Source of the DNA: Mucilaginibacter sp. PAMB04168 | GTDB lineage: Bacteria > Bacteroidota > Bacteroidia > Sphingobacteriales > Sphingobacteriaceae | Reading direction: 5' to 3' | Assembly (NCBI RefSeq): GCF_039634365.2 | Contig: NZ_CP155079.2 | Coordinates: 620,001 to 684,000 of the forward strand | DNA length: 64,000 bases | Notes under the pieces: model-generated | What the model was told of the DNA's origin: nothing | What the model saw: the letters and a program-made list of their open reading frames with translations, nothing else | Database searches by the model: none | In this document: positions 42,748 to 52,034 of the stretch, piece by piece | Numbering within the stretch: position 1 is the stretch's first letter | Layout of the letters: each line of letters opens with the position of its first letter | Program-made: the position numbers and the translations under genes

Positions 42748-43488
42748 ATGATTCATTTACAATTCATATTAGGTTACATGGGCCCGGGTGGGTTTAACTC
42801 AGCCTGGTTGTTAATGATAGCCATTGGCTTAATTAGCCTGGCGGTACAATGGCGTTTCAAAAGCAAGTTTAAAGAATATGCAGAGATAGGTTTATCATCA
42901 GGCCTTTCGGGTGCCGAAGTTGCCCAGCGTATGCTGCGCGATCATGGTATTACCAATGTGCAGGTTATATCGGTTGAAGGTCAGTTAACCGACCATTACA
43001 ACCCCGAAAACCACACCGTGAATTTAAGCGCAGATGTATACCACAGCCGTAGTGTGGCTGCTGCAGCCGTAGCTGCGCACGAGTGCGGCCATGCTGTGCA
43101 GCATGCACAGGCTTATAGCTGGCTTAGTTTCCGCTCGGCTATGGTGCCTATTGTAAGCACGGCCTCAACACTTACCCAATGGACACTGATGATTGGCGTT
43201 ATGCTGCTCATTTTTTCGGGCAATCCGTTTGTGTTGTTTATTGGTGTGGTGGCGCTGGGTATAGTTACGGCATTTAGCTTTGTAACCTTGCCGGTTGAGT
43301 TTGATGCCAGCCGCCGTGCACTGGCCTGGCTGGATAACAACCACAGCGTAATGCAAACCCGGCAGGAACATGCCGAAGCTAAAGACGCCCTGTGGTGGGC
43401 CGCTATGACCTATGTGGTTGCGGCTTTAGGCTCGTTAGCAACGCTCCTGTATTATGTATCGCTACTGAGTAGCAGTCGGCGTAATTAA
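42748..43488 (+). CDS. Zinc metallopeptidase, YugP family
   Basis: The 246-residue membrane protein has an N-terminal anchor, and the zinc site is AAVAAHECGHAVQHAQ near residue 112 (HExxH), with three further helices around residues 140-190 and 215-240. YugP-type peptidases are of unknown substrate but widely conserved. The conserved motif TLPVEFDASRRALAWL is also present. Monocistronic, ending at a shared terminator. Confidence 0.9.
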   Translation: MIHLQFILGYMGPGGFNSAWLLMIAIGLISLAVQWRFKSKFKEYAEIGLSSGLSGAEVAQRMLRDHGITNVQVISVEGQLTDHYNPENHTVNLSADVYHSRSVAAAAVAAHECGHAVQHAQAYSWLSFRSAMVPIVSTASTLTQWTLMIGVMLLIFSGNPFVLFIGVVALGIVTAFSFVTLPVEFDASRRALAWLDNNHSVMQTRQEHAEAKDALWWAAMTYVVAALGSLATLLYYVSLLSSSRRN

Positions 43489-43505
43489 CTGTGCTGATCA
43501 TCTAA

Positions 43506-43534
43506 AAAGCCCTGTCTTTGATTAGGCAGGGCTA
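43506..43534 (-). terminator. Terminator of the SDR gene
   Basis: A 9-bp stem AGCCCTGTC / GGCAGGGCT (one G-T pair) has the T run on the minus strand, after the SDR gene ending at 43569. Confidence 0.65.
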
Positions 43535-43568
43535 AACTCTTCTGTAAGTTGCATTCCAAAAGTTGGGT

Positions 43569-44330
43569 TTAATAGGCTGTCCAGCCACCATCTGCAACGA
43601 TCACAGCACCGTTCACGAAACTGGAATCATTCGATGCCAGGAATGAGGCGATCGTTGCGATCTCGCCGGATTCGCCGCTGCGGGGATTGAAAGCCGCCCC
43701 CGACATCGCTTTGGCGATTCCAAATTTGTTGGGCGATTTAAGTGTTTCTCCAATGCTGGTATTAACACCGCCCGGAGCAATGACATTACAGCGAATACCC
43801 TGATCGGCATATTGAAAGGCTACATTTTTGGAAAGGCCGATCAGTGCGTGCTTTGAGGCTGTATAAGCCGCACCCGCACGTGAGCCCTGCAGGCCGCCGA
43901 TGGAAGATACGTTGATGATTGAACCGCCTTTGTTTGCGGACATGATGGGCAGCACCTTGCGAATGAGCCGCATCGGACCAGTGAGGTTTACGGCAAGTAC
44001 GCGTTCCCATAATTCATCCGTTATTTCAGCTGCCGGAACGAAGTTATCCATGATGCCTGCATTGTTGACCAGGATGTCCGGCGGGCCATACTTAGCGAAC
44101 GCGGTGTCGATCAGTTCCTGAGCATGTTGCTGGTCAGACACATCGCCCGTTACAGCGATGGCATTGCCACCTTGTTTCTGAATCGCTTTAATTACTTTTT
44201 GGAGACCATCAAAGTGAATATCCGAGATCACTACTTTTGCACCTTCCCTGGCAAATAGTTGAGCAATGGCTTTGCCCATTCCGGCTGCTGCGCCGGTAAT
44301 GACCGCTACTTTGTTATCTAACTTGTTCAT
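43569..44330 (-). CDS. SDR family oxidoreductase (FabG-like)
   Basis: The 253-residue SDR has AVITGAAAGMGKAIAQ, LVNNAGIMDN, the catalytic NVSSIGGLQGS with YTASKHALIGL, and the C-terminal GAVIVADGGWTAY. It falls in the generic FabG-like clade; the substrate is unknown. The universal stress gene 24 bp upstream on the same strand is probably cotranscribed. Confidence 0.9.
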   Translation of the reverse strand: MNKLDNKVAVITGAAAGMGKAIAQLFAREGAKVVISDIHFDGLQKVIKAIQKQGGNAIAVTGDVSDQQHAQELIDTAFAKYGPPDILVNNAGIMDNFVPAAEITDELWERVLAVNLTGPMRLIRKVLPIMSANKGGSIINVSSIGGLQGSRAGAAYTASKHALIGLSKNVAFQYADQGIRCNVIAPGGVNTSIGETLKSPNKFGIAKAMSGAAFNPRSGESGEIATIASFLASNDSSFVNGAVIVADGGWTAY

Positions 44331-44354
44331 GATAAATATTTAGTATGAAGCTTT

Positions 44355-45221
44355 TTAAAAAACAGGTAACGTTTCTGTTGGGTAAGGGAATACCAGTAGC
44401 GGCACCTTGCTTTCTGCAGCCAGTTTCTGACTATAACTGATTCCCAGCAGCTGTTCAAAGAAATTTTTCCGACGATGCACCATAACCATTAAGTCTGCTT
44501 GCACATTGCCCGCCATATCTTGCAATCCTTTATGGGTATTGTGTTCATCAAACTCACGATGATAGATATTAGGGTAATTAATCTTATTAGTCACCTTATG
44601 TAAAAAATCCTCCACCTTACGCATATTCTCCGGCGTGTGCTCACAAACGTGAGTGAGCAGAATTTCTGCATTGAATGGCCGTGCCAGGTTAGCCAGTGAA
44701 TGAATGATCTGCAGGTCATCGTCCTTAAGGTCGGTGGCAACAGCAATCTTTTTGACATTCTGGAAGCTGGCTGCTTCAGGAATTATCAATACCGGCAGAT
44801 CAGTGTTGTCCAGCACTTGCTGGGTATGGTTGCCCAGCATCAACGACGAGAAACCCTTATGATGATTGGCCATGACCAGCAGGACGACATCACGCCCGGC
44901 AAGGGACGTTTCCATACACGCGTTTAAATTGCCTTCCTGCGCCTGACATTCTATCTTTGGGCAAAATCCAACTTTGGAGCGGTCAAGTGCTGTGCTCAGT
45001 TGTTGGGCTGTTTCCTGCAATGTGGCTTCAGCGCCAGCTTTAATTTCTTCAAAATCTTCCATTGGCCAGGCGATCTGCGCACCCATGGTTTCAGATGAAG
45101 GAACCAAAAAAGTATGGAACAGTAATACATCTGCCTTTAGGCGGCATGCAATCGCTAAAGCATAAGCGGCAGCGTTAGCAGATCTTTCGGAAAAGTCGGT
45201 AAGAACAGCAATCTTTTTCAT
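44355..45221 (-). CDS. Tandem-domain universal stress protein
   Basis: The 288-residue protein (start ATG at 45221) has two UspA domains: the first begins KKIAVLTDFSERSANAAAYAL and the second begins KKIAVATDLKDDDLQIIHSL near residue 150. Typical Usp signature segments GNHTQQVLDNTDLPVLIIP and the final VPLLVFPYP are present; the second domain lacks a clear ATP-binding G-x2-G-x9-G(S/T). These proteins support survival under energy or redox stress; placement near cbb3 oxidase genes fits a low-oxygen response. Confidence 0.88.
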   Translation of the reverse strand: MKKIAVLTDFSERSANAAAYALAIACRLKADVLLFHTFLVPSSETMGAQIAWPMEDFEEIKAGAEATLQETAQQLSTALDRSKVGFCPKIECQAQEGNLNACMETSLAGRDVVLLVMANHHKGFSSLMLGNHTQQVLDNTDLPVLIIPEAASFQNVKKIAVATDLKDDDLQIIHSLANLARPFNAEILLTHVCEHTPENMRKVEDFLHKVTNKINYPNIYHREFDEHNTHKGLQDMAGNVQADLMVMVHRRKNFFEQLLGISYSQKLAAESKVPLLVFPYPTETLPVF

Positions 45222-45362
45222 GATGTCATGTTTGTTGATGATGACGCAAATTTCCGGGAAAGCTGATAAAAGAACTAAGACCAGCGTCAATCTAAAACAT
45301 GACCCTAATCACTTTGTAAGGCTCTCGAAAGGGTTAATTTTGAGTCAGTTAATTTACTGATA

Positions 45363-45677
45363 ATGAAAACACTTAAATTTTCTTTCGAGCATCCGGTTAG
45401 GGGTAAACTGCGGTTCCGTCCCCTTTCAGAACAAACAAATGCAAGCATTTGCCGCAGGTTCGATACTGGTGTCAGCACAGATCTTACCGTTGCGCTAAGA
45501 GGATTGGAAGCCGGAAATTGGGAGCTGACCTTGGAATGGGAATATGAAGAGCGAAATTATCATTATCAGCACACATTTGAGATTGGGCAGGTAAACAACG
45601 GCCTATTCGGATTGACAAGGTATGCTAAAGCAAGCCTGTTTCATAACCGCCACCCATTACATGCGATTAACCACTAA
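45363..45677 (+). CDS. Small soluble FixH-like domain protein
   Basis: The 104-residue protein has no signal or membrane helix. Its core (FSFEHPVRGKLRFRPLSEQ, then ALRGLEAGNWELTLEWEYEERNYHYQHTFEI) lines up with the periplasmic part of FixH encoded at 46693-47124, which has VQFAAPAKGKLRFTRAADR and GPYKLRVEWQSNLKQYLYEQDI. It looks like a cytoplasmic relative of FixH without anchor. Function unknown; a role linked to oxidase regulation is a guess. Confidence 0.6.
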   Translation: MKTLKFSFEHPVRGKLRFRPLSEQTNASICRRFDTGVSTDLTVALRGLEAGNWELTLEWEYEERNYHYQHTFEIGQVNNGLFGLTRYAKASLFHNRHPLHAINH

Positions 45678-46006
45678 ACGGCTAGTTTCTTTTGAACGGT
45701 CTGCGTAACGAATCCCATTTGCTGGCCGGCCTGATACCCTATATCTTGACGCTTTTGTCTGGCACCAATTGTACGGCCTGTCAAGATTGCCAGTGACCAC
45801 AGGCTTTCATGTGCTCAATGCAGACGATCAATTGCTTATTACACTTCCGGGTCAAATATCATGTCAGGTAAATATCTGATCTTATGCGTTTATATCAGGG
45901 TCAGTGCCTCTAGGTATTCAGCCTCGTGCCAAAGCCACATCTTATTACGAGAGCATTACGGTAAAATGTAATCTTAGTAATTGTTAAATTTGAGCTAAAC
46001 ACTGCC
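45678..46006. other. Stretch with possible gene remnant
   Basis: About 330 bases, no complete gene. On the plus strand at about 45742-45882 a frame without start codon reads RPDTLYLDAFVWHQLYGLS then GFHVLNADDQLLITLPG before a stop. The composition looks coding, so this may be a gene remnant. The remainder shows no features. Confidence 0.35.
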
Positions 46007-46696
46007 TTACCCGCACATGCTGGTTTCTGTTACTGTTTTAGGTGGGCTCAGGTAAGGAATATTAAGGTTTAAACCTCGCAGTAAAAACCATACTCCCAAA
46101 ACCAGCATGATATATGGAATAACTTTGTTTACCTGGCGCCGAAGCGGTATACTGATTAAACTGCTACTTATAGTAGCCAGCAACATAAGCGGTACTGTAC
46201 CCATGCCAAACCAAAACATATACTGTACGGCACTAATTACGTTACCTGTATTAACCGCACCAGCTAGTGCCAGGTACACAAAACCACAAGGCAAAAATCC
46301 ATTTAAAACACCGATAAATAAGTGGCCCCATTGGTGCTTTAAAGCATGTGAAAGTAAGCGATTGAACCAGCCCATGTGATTTTTAACGGCGGCACTTCTG
46401 CTTACAGAAAGTTTAAGCAAGCGGACAAAAGCGGCCATGATAATGAATATCCCGCTAAAAAGGCTTACCCATTGCTGCAGCCCGGCTAGCCAAAGCTGCT
46501 GGCCTATCAAGCCGGTTAGCAAGCCCAGGAGGCAATAGCTAAAGGTACGGCCCAGGTTGTAAATGAGTTTGTCGCCCAACAGCAGCCAGCCGCGGCCTTG
46601 TGCAACGGGTATGGCAAAAGCCAGGGGGCCACACATGCCAATGCAATGCACACTTCCAAACAGACCAATAAAGAAAGCTATCTTATCTTCGCTCAT
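46007..46696 (-). CDS. TauE/SafE-like membrane protein of the cbb3 operon
   Basis: The 229-residue membrane protein has six to seven helices and the conserved GSVHCIGMCGPLAFAIP with a CxxxC pair near residue 18, then GVLNGFLPCGFVYLALAGA. This group is placed in the sulfite-exporter TauE/SafE superfamily and is found at the end of cco operons. A role in copper handling or oxidase assembly is plausible. Start overlaps the fixH stop by 4 bp. Confidence 0.85.
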   Translation of the reverse strand: MSEDKIAFFIGLFGSVHCIGMCGPLAFAIPVAQGRGWLLLGDKLIYNLGRTFSYCLLGLLTGLIGQQLWLAGLQQWVSLFSGIFIIMAAFVRLLKLSVSRSAAVKNHMGWFNRLLSHALKHQWGHLFIGVLNGFLPCGFVYLALAGAVNTGNVISAVQYMFWFGMGTVPLMLLATISSSLISIPLRRQVNKVIPYIMLVLGVWFLLRGLNLNIPYLSPPKTVTETSMCG

Positions 46697-47124
46697 TTAA
46701 TCGTTATATCTTGCTCGTACAAGTATTGCTTAAGATTACTTTGCCATTCAACACGCAGTTTGTAAGGGCCCTTGGCAAACGCTGTTAGCGGTATTATTAC
46801 CGGATCAGCAGCTTTAATACACTCAACCGGGAACAGCTTATCCATCCGCCTGTCGGCTGCACGGGTAAAGCGTAGCTTGCCTTTTGCAGGCGCAGCAAAT
46901 TGTACCAGCATGTTTTGTGCATCAAAGCTTACTTTAGGTACGGCCCTATCAGCATAAACCTGCTTTCCACGATTAAAATCCTGGTCGAAGTTGATGCCCT
47001 TTTCATAGTATTGCTTATCGTAATCGTCTTTAGTTTGGGCGAACATATATACGCCCATGCTAATAATGAAAACCATAAAAGCTCCCATGCCCATTATTAA
47101 ATAATTTCCCCAGTTAAGTTTCAT
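46693..47124 (-). CDS. FixH family protein (cbb3 oxidase assembly)
   Basis: The 143-residue protein has one N-terminal membrane helix (YLIMGMGAFMVFIISMGVYMF), the FixH hallmark YYEKGINFDQDFNRGKQ, and a periplasmic beta domain to the end. FixH (CcoH) assists copper delivery and maturation of cbb3 oxidases. Its stop overlaps the SafE-like gene start and it follows ccoG by a few bases. Confidence 0.9.
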   Translation of the reverse strand: MKLNWGNYLIMGMGAFMVFIISMGVYMFAQTKDDYDKQYYEKGINFDQDFNRGKQVYADRAVPKVSFDAQNMLVQFAAPAKGKLRFTRAADRRMDKLFPVECIKAADPVIIPLTAFAKGPYKLRVEWQSNLKQYLYEQDITIK

Positions 47125-47129
47125 CTTTT

Positions 47130-48509
47130 TTAATTTATAGGTCCTATAAAGGTGGTGCTGGCTGTGCCCAACACCTTATTGCCCTGCATTACTTTTAATT
47201 TGATTTCTGTTTTGGTTGTATGGATAAGGCTAGCCGGTATGAGCATAAAAAATGTAGTGCGTACTGATTGCTCTTTATCCAGCTTACTTAGTGGTTGTAT
47301 ATATCTGATCTTTACACCGGCATTATTGGCAACCAGTTTAACTGATTGTATTTTGTTGGTTTTATTTACAATATCGGCGCTGTAAATATTACTTATATAA
47401 CCTCCAGGTTGTTCCTGGTAAAGTAAACCGGCCGACCGCATCACCGTAATATCTATGTCGCTGCGTTGAAGTATAAAGTAGGTAAGGGCTCCCAGTAATA
47501 TTACCATTACGCTGCTGTAAGCAGCCATCCGGCCCGTAAAGGATGGCTTAACCTTTTGTTCGATCATCTCTTCGGAATAAAAACCAATGAGATTAAGCGG
47601 CTTGTTTATTTTATTCATCACCTGGTTACAGGCATCAATGCAAGCTGTACAATTAACACATTCTAGCTGGGTGCCTTTCCGAATATCAATGCCGGTTGGG
47701 CAAACATCTACACACAAGCCGCAATCCACACAATCTCCTTTGGGCTCCTCGCTCGGACGTTTAAGCTTACCGCGCGGTTCGCCACGCAGATAATTATAAG
47801 CCACCATAAGCGTGTGCTTATCAGTTAATACACCCTGTAAACGGCCATACGGGCAAATAACGGTACACACAATTTCTCGTACCTGGCTGTAAACAAAGTA
47901 GAATAAGCCCGTAAATATCCATATACTGGCAAAGCCCGACCAATGCCTGTTAACAGGTTCGGTAATAATTCTTAATAAACTTTCGCTGCCTATAACATAA
48001 GCCAGAAAAGTATTGGCTATGATAAACGAAAGCACAATAAACGCTATATGCTTTCCTGTTTTCTTTAGTATTTTTTCTTTGTTCCAAGGCCCTTGGTCTA
48101 ACAGGCGTCGTTGCTTAGGGCTGCCTTCTATCCATATCTCTATTTTTCGGAAAACCATTTCCATAAATATCGTTTGCGGACAGACCCAGCCGCAAAAAAC
48201 ACGGCCAAAGGCAATGGTAAACAATACCACGCATACCACAAATACCAGCATAGCCAGTACAAACATGAAAACATCCTGTGCCCAAAATACCTGGCCCAGC
48301 AGTACAAAACGGCGCTCAATCACATTAAGCAGCAGTACCGGCTGCCCGTTAATGCGCAGGTAAGGGGCAGCAAAAAATAAGATAAGGTATATATAGCTTA
48401 ACCAGCTGCGGTACTGGTACAATTTATCCTTACGAACAAGCGGATACATCCATCTACGCTTTCCATCACTTACCGCATCCAGCTTATTCGTTTCAGATAA
48501 CATCATCAC
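47130..48509 (-). CDS. ccoG: Cytochrome c oxidase accessory protein CcoG
   Basis: The 459-residue membrane ferredoxin has about five helices and two 4Fe-4S motifs in the cytoplasmic loop (CVDCGLCVDVCPTGIDIRKG then CVNCTACIDACNQVMNK), plus CGWVCPQTIFMEMVFRKIE. CcoG reduces Cu(II) during cbb3 oxidase assembly. The C-terminal immunoglobulin-like part (about 340-459) matches the family. Located between ccoP and fixH. Confidence 0.93.
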   Translation of the reverse strand: MMMLSETNKLDAVSDGKRRWMYPLVRKDKLYQYRSWLSYIYLILFFAAPYLRINGQPVLLLNVIERRFVLLGQVFWAQDVFMFVLAMLVFVVCVVLFTIAFGRVFCGWVCPQTIFMEMVFRKIEIWIEGSPKQRRLLDQGPWNKEKILKKTGKHIAFIVLSFIIANTFLAYVIGSESLLRIITEPVNRHWSGFASIWIFTGLFYFVYSQVREIVCTVICPYGRLQGVLTDKHTLMVAYNYLRGEPRGKLKRPSEEPKGDCVDCGLCVDVCPTGIDIRKGTQLECVNCTACIDACNQVMNKINKPLNLIGFYSEEMIEQKVKPSFTGRMAAYSSVMVILLGALTYFILQRSDIDITVMRSAGLLYQEQPGGYISNIYSADIVNKTNKIQSVKLVANNAGVKIRYIQPLSKLDKEQSVRTTFFMLIPASLIHTTKTEIKLKVMQGNKVLGTASTTFIGPIN

Positions 48510-48547
48510 ACAATTATTACTTATAATTCAGGTATACTTTGCACCAC

Positions 48548-49456
48548 TCAACGGGCTACTACCATAGCCGTTTGGGTTGCCTGAGCATTGCCGTCTTCGT
48601 TTTCCTTGTCTCCTTGCGGCTCTTTAGCGTTAGCCGGCTTACTGCCTCGTACCGATTTGATATAGTTGGCTACGTCGGCAATTTGTTTGGGGGTTAGCTG
48701 TTTTTCCCAGGTGGGCATTCCCTTGGCCGTAACTCCATACTTAATGGTTTTAAATACGTCATTAATTTTACCGCCGTGCAGCCAATAATCATCGGTTAAG
48801 TTAGGGCCAACCATTCCCTGCGCATGTTCGCCATGGCAGGGTGCGCAGCTTTGTTTGAATATAACAGCACCCGAAGACAGTATGGCTGCGTCAGTTGAAA
48901 GTTTTACTGTTTTCTCATCTACCTGGTTGGCAGCTTTTGCTAAAAACACTTCTTTTTCTTGGGCGGCTATTTTCATTTCAATGGTATATTCCTCATCCTG
49001 CAAGGGTGCTGCATCAAACACATGGTAGATAAGAAGGTACCCTACCGAAAAGATAATGGTAGCATAAAACAAGTACATAAACCAGCCCGGTGTGGGGTTA
49101 TCCAGCTCCTGTATACCATCGTAATCATGTTCAATCAGTATAGATTTTTCTTCAGACAATGGCTTTAAAGAGAGTAGCTTCAGTACCACTTCCCCTTTGG
49201 GCTTTTTAACTTTAGCCTGCTTACGCTCGGCCTCCATTTCAGCATACTCAGCAGGACTTAAAAGTGCCTTAGCTAATGCTTTGAATGTGTTGTTTAATAC
49301 CAGCATTGCGATAATGATCAAGATCATCATCACCATCATAGCGCCGTAGCCCAGGTAATCTCTTACATCGGGCGGAATCAGGTTATCGTCTGCCGCCCAG
49401 GCAGGTTGCGCAGCCAATACGATAAAAAGTGTGATCAAAGATTTAAAGTATTTCAT
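48548..49456 (-). CDS. ccoP: cbb3-type cytochrome oxidase subunit CcoP, single heme
   Basis: The 302-residue protein has a signal peptide (ending AAQPAWA), then two membrane helices. The CcoP_N motif DNPTPGWFMYLFYATIIFS is visible near residue 122. One heme c motif CAPCH lies near residue 210, followed by a cytochrome c fold with GPNLTDDYWLHGG and GMPTWEKQLTPKQIADVANYI containing the axial Met. Proteobacterial CcoP is diheme; only one CxxCH is found here. Overlaps ccoQ by 4 bp. Confidence 0.9.
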   Translation of the reverse strand: MKYFKSLITLFIVLAAQPAWAADDNLIPPDVRDYLGYGAMMVMMILIIIAMLVLNNTFKALAKALLSPAEYAEMEAERKQAKVKKPKGEVVLKLLSLKPLSEEKSILIEHDYDGIQELDNPTPGWFMYLFYATIIFSVGYLLIYHVFDAAPLQDEEYTIEMKIAAQEKEVFLAKAANQVDEKTVKLSTDAAILSSGAVIFKQSCAPCHGEHAQGMVGPNLTDDYWLHGGKINDVFKTIKYGVTAKGMPTWEKQLTPKQIADVANYIKSVRGSKPANAKEPQGDKENEDGNAQATQTAMVVAR

Positions 49457-49644
49457 TGATATAGGGTACTATCGTGTTTGTCAAAACTGTCATTTAAGGG
49501 CACAGCGCTCATGTAATCATTATGCTCTTTGCGGCTGCGTATCAGCATAATAGTTACTACTATAAAGAAGGCCAGAAAAATGCCCAGCGATAAAAGCAGG
49601 TAAATCTGATTATCTGCTATATTTTCGGTAAACTGCTTAAACAT
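49453..49644 (-). CDS. ccoQ: Small CcoQ-like subunit
   Basis: The 63-residue protein has one hydrophobic helix (LLLSLGIFLAFFIVVTIMLI) and short polar ends (YLL at the start, KHDSTLYQ at the end). Position between ccoNO and ccoP and size fit CcoQ, which stabilises the complex. Sequence conservation in this family is weak, so the call is by context. Confidence 0.75.
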   Translation of the reverse strand: MFKQFTENIADNQIYLLLSLGIFLAFFIVVTIMLIRSRKEHNDYMSAVPLNDSFDKHDSTLYQ

Positions 49645-49646
49645 GG

Positions 49647-51776
49647 TTATTGATTATTAGCTGTTTTATTGGCTTTAATGTCGGTGCCGAGACGTTGCAG
49701 GTAAGCTATAATGGCAATGATCTCTTTATCGGGTGTTACTTTGATATGATCTTTAGCCAGATCGTCGCCAATTTTGCGGGCTTGCTGATCCAGGTCTTGG
49801 TTTGCTTTCAGGGCAAAACCGGCCGCGTATGGTACACCCAAAGTACGCATGGCATTAATTTTTGATGCAGTAGTACTCGTATCGAGCGTTTGCGTAATTA
49901 ACCAATCATAATCTGGCATAATGCTGCCGGGCGACATTAACCGCGGGTCCATCATGTGGTTGTAGTGCCAGGCATTACCATATTTGCCGCCTTCACGGTG
50001 CAGGTCGGGCCCTGTACGTTTTGATCCCCATAAAAACGGGTGATCATACACAAATTCACCTGCTTTGCTATACTCGCCGTAACGTTCAGTTTCGCTCCTA
50101 AAAGGTCTTACGGTTTGTGAGTGGCAATTAGAACAACCTTCCCGTATGTACAAATCTCGACCTTGTAACTCCAAAGGTGTATAGGGTTTTACGCTGGCTA
50201 TAGTAGGTATGTTGGAAGATATGGTCATGGTAGGCATAAGTTCGATGAAAGTGCCTATCAGGATTACCAGCAGTGACAAAACTAATAACTGTATTGGCCT
50301 GCGCTCTACTACTCTGTGCCATGAGTCGCCCTTTTGTTTTACATAAGCAGGCTCTAACGGCATTGCCTCAGCAGCTTCGTTACTTACCAAACTACCGCGG
50401 GTCATGGTGCGGGCCAAGTTATAAGCCATTACAATGACACCCACCAGGTACAGTGCGCCGCCAATGGAGCGCATTACATGCATTGGTAAAATGCGCAAAG
50501 TGGTTTCTAAAAAGTTGGGGTGCTTCAGCATACCTTCAGGCGTAAATTCCTTTAACATCAGGCCTTGTGTAAAACCTGCCCAGTACAGCGGAATAGCATA
50601 AAATAGTATGCCCAGTGTTCCTAACCAAAAATGCCACGAAGCCATTTTTTTGGAATAAAGTTCAGTTTTGTAAATACGGGGTATTAACCAGTATAATATG
50701 GCAAAGGTTAAAAAGCCATTCCAGCCTAAAGCGCCTACGTGCACGTGTGCAACAATCCAGTCGGTGAAATGGGCAATGGAGTTCACCTGTTTAAGCGCCA
50801 GCATAGGCCCTTCAAAAGTGGCCATACCATAAGCGGTTAAGCCTACCACCATAAATTTAAGGATCACGTCATCGCGCACCTTATCCCATGCGCCGCGCAG
50901 GGTAAGTAAGCCATTAATCATGCCTCCCCAGCTTGGTGCTATAAGCATAATGGAAAAAGCGACACCCAGTGATTGCGCCCAGCCTGGTAATGTGGTATAT
51001 AACAAATGGTGCGGGCCAGCCCATATGTAAATAAAGATGAGTGCCCAAAAGTGCAGGATACTAAGCTTGTATGAATAAATAGGACGATTAGCCATTTTAG
51101 GCAAGAAGTAATACATCATACCCAGATAAGGGGTAGTTAGAAAGAATGCCACCGCATTGTGCCCATACCACCACTGTACCAGGGCATCCTGCACGCCGGC
51201 AAACAGGTAATAGCTTTTTAAGCCCGATATTGGCAACTCGAAAGAGTTAACAATGTGCAAAACAGCTACCGTTATAAACGTGGCAATGTAAAACCATATA
51301 GCTACATATAAATGCCGTTCACGCCTTTTAAATATGGTGCCAAACATATTTACGCCAAATGCTACCCAAATTAGCGTAATGGCAATATCAATGGGCCATT
51401 CCAGTTCGGCATACTCATGGGAGGTAGTAAAACCCATAGGCAGTGTAATCACTGCAGAAACAATAATGAGCTGCCAGCCCCAAAAATGTATTTTGCTCAA
51501 AATGTCGCTGAACATGCGGGCTTTGAGTAGCCTTTGCAAAGAGTAGTATACGCCCATAAATATAGCATTGCCCACAAAAGCAAAAATGACGGCGTTGGTA
51601 TGTAACGGGCGTATGCGGCCAAAAGTAGTGTACTGGTTACCCAAGTTAGCTCCCGGGCTGTACAACTGTATGGCAACGAGTAGCCCCACCGTCATACCGA
51701 TAATACCCCAGACGATGGTGGCTATCCCGAAGTTGCGCACAATTTTGTTATCGTAGTAAAATTTTTCGGGTTGCAT
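49647..51776 (-). CDS. ccoN: cbb3-type cytochrome oxidase, fused subunits I and II (CcoNO)
   Basis: The 709-residue protein joins two subunits. Residues of about 1-480 are CcoN, the heme-copper catalytic subunit, with twelve or more helices, the heme ligand in RPLHTNAVIFAFVGNAIF and copper ligands in WWYGHNAVAFFLT, GPHHLLYTT and HVHVGALGWNGF. Residues of about 520-709 are CcoO, a membrane-anchored c cytochrome with motif CSNCHSQTVRP near residue 570. The fusion is common in Bacteroidota. The enzyme is the high-affinity terminal oxidase for low oxygen. It pumps protons and receives electrons through CcoO and CcoP. Confidence 0.93.
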   Translation of the reverse strand: MQPEKFYYDNKIVRNFGIATIVWGIIGMTVGLLVAIQLYSPGANLGNQYTTFGRIRPLHTNAVIFAFVGNAIFMGVYYSLQRLLKARMFSDILSKIHFWGWQLIIVSAVITLPMGFTTSHEYAELEWPIDIAITLIWVAFGVNMFGTIFKRRERHLYVAIWFYIATFITVAVLHIVNSFELPISGLKSYYLFAGVQDALVQWWYGHNAVAFFLTTPYLGMMYYFLPKMANRPIYSYKLSILHFWALIFIYIWAGPHHLLYTTLPGWAQSLGVAFSIMLIAPSWGGMINGLLTLRGAWDKVRDDVILKFMVVGLTAYGMATFEGPMLALKQVNSIAHFTDWIVAHVHVGALGWNGFLTFAILYWLIPRIYKTELYSKKMASWHFWLGTLGILFYAIPLYWAGFTQGLMLKEFTPEGMLKHPNFLETTLRILPMHVMRSIGGALYLVGVIVMAYNLARTMTRGSLVSNEAAEAMPLEPAYVKQKGDSWHRVVERRPIQLLVLSLLVILIGTFIELMPTMTISSNIPTIASVKPYTPLELQGRDLYIREGCSNCHSQTVRPFRSETERYGEYSKAGEFVYDHPFLWGSKRTGPDLHREGGKYGNAWHYNHMMDPRLMSPGSIMPDYDWLITQTLDTSTTASKINAMRTLGVPYAAGFALKANQDLDQQARKIGDDLAKDHIKVTPDKEIIAIIAYLQRLGTDIKANKTANNQ

Positions 51777-51851
51777 AAATGATTTTGTTGATCGTAACTA
51801 TTTTAATGTTGTAAAAGTAGGCCGGCAGCTTTACCGGCTAAATGATGACTG

Positions 51852-52034
51852 CTAACTCAAAAACTGACCTTCGTCATTTTTTAATTGTTCCTTGGGTTCA
51901 TCGTCTAATAATATGCGTACAGAAGGGGTGTACAGATCGTCGTGCTGGCCATGGCGCTGAGCCCAAAAAAATGCGCCTAAGAAAATTAGTGCCAGCAAAA
52001 TGCTGCACCCTATTAAAAAGTAAATTATGCTCAT
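51852..52034 (-). CDS. ccoS: Oxidase assembly protein CcoS
   Basis: The 60-residue protein has one membrane helix (IIYFLIGCSILLALIFLGAFFWA) followed by a short polar tail, the CcoS pattern. It is needed for cofactor insertion into cbb3 oxidases. Its start overlaps the stop of ccoI by 4 bp. Confidence 0.85.
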   Translation of the reverse strand: MSIIYFLIGCSILLALIFLGAFFWAQRHGQHDDLYTPSVRILLDDEPKEQLKNDEGQFLS

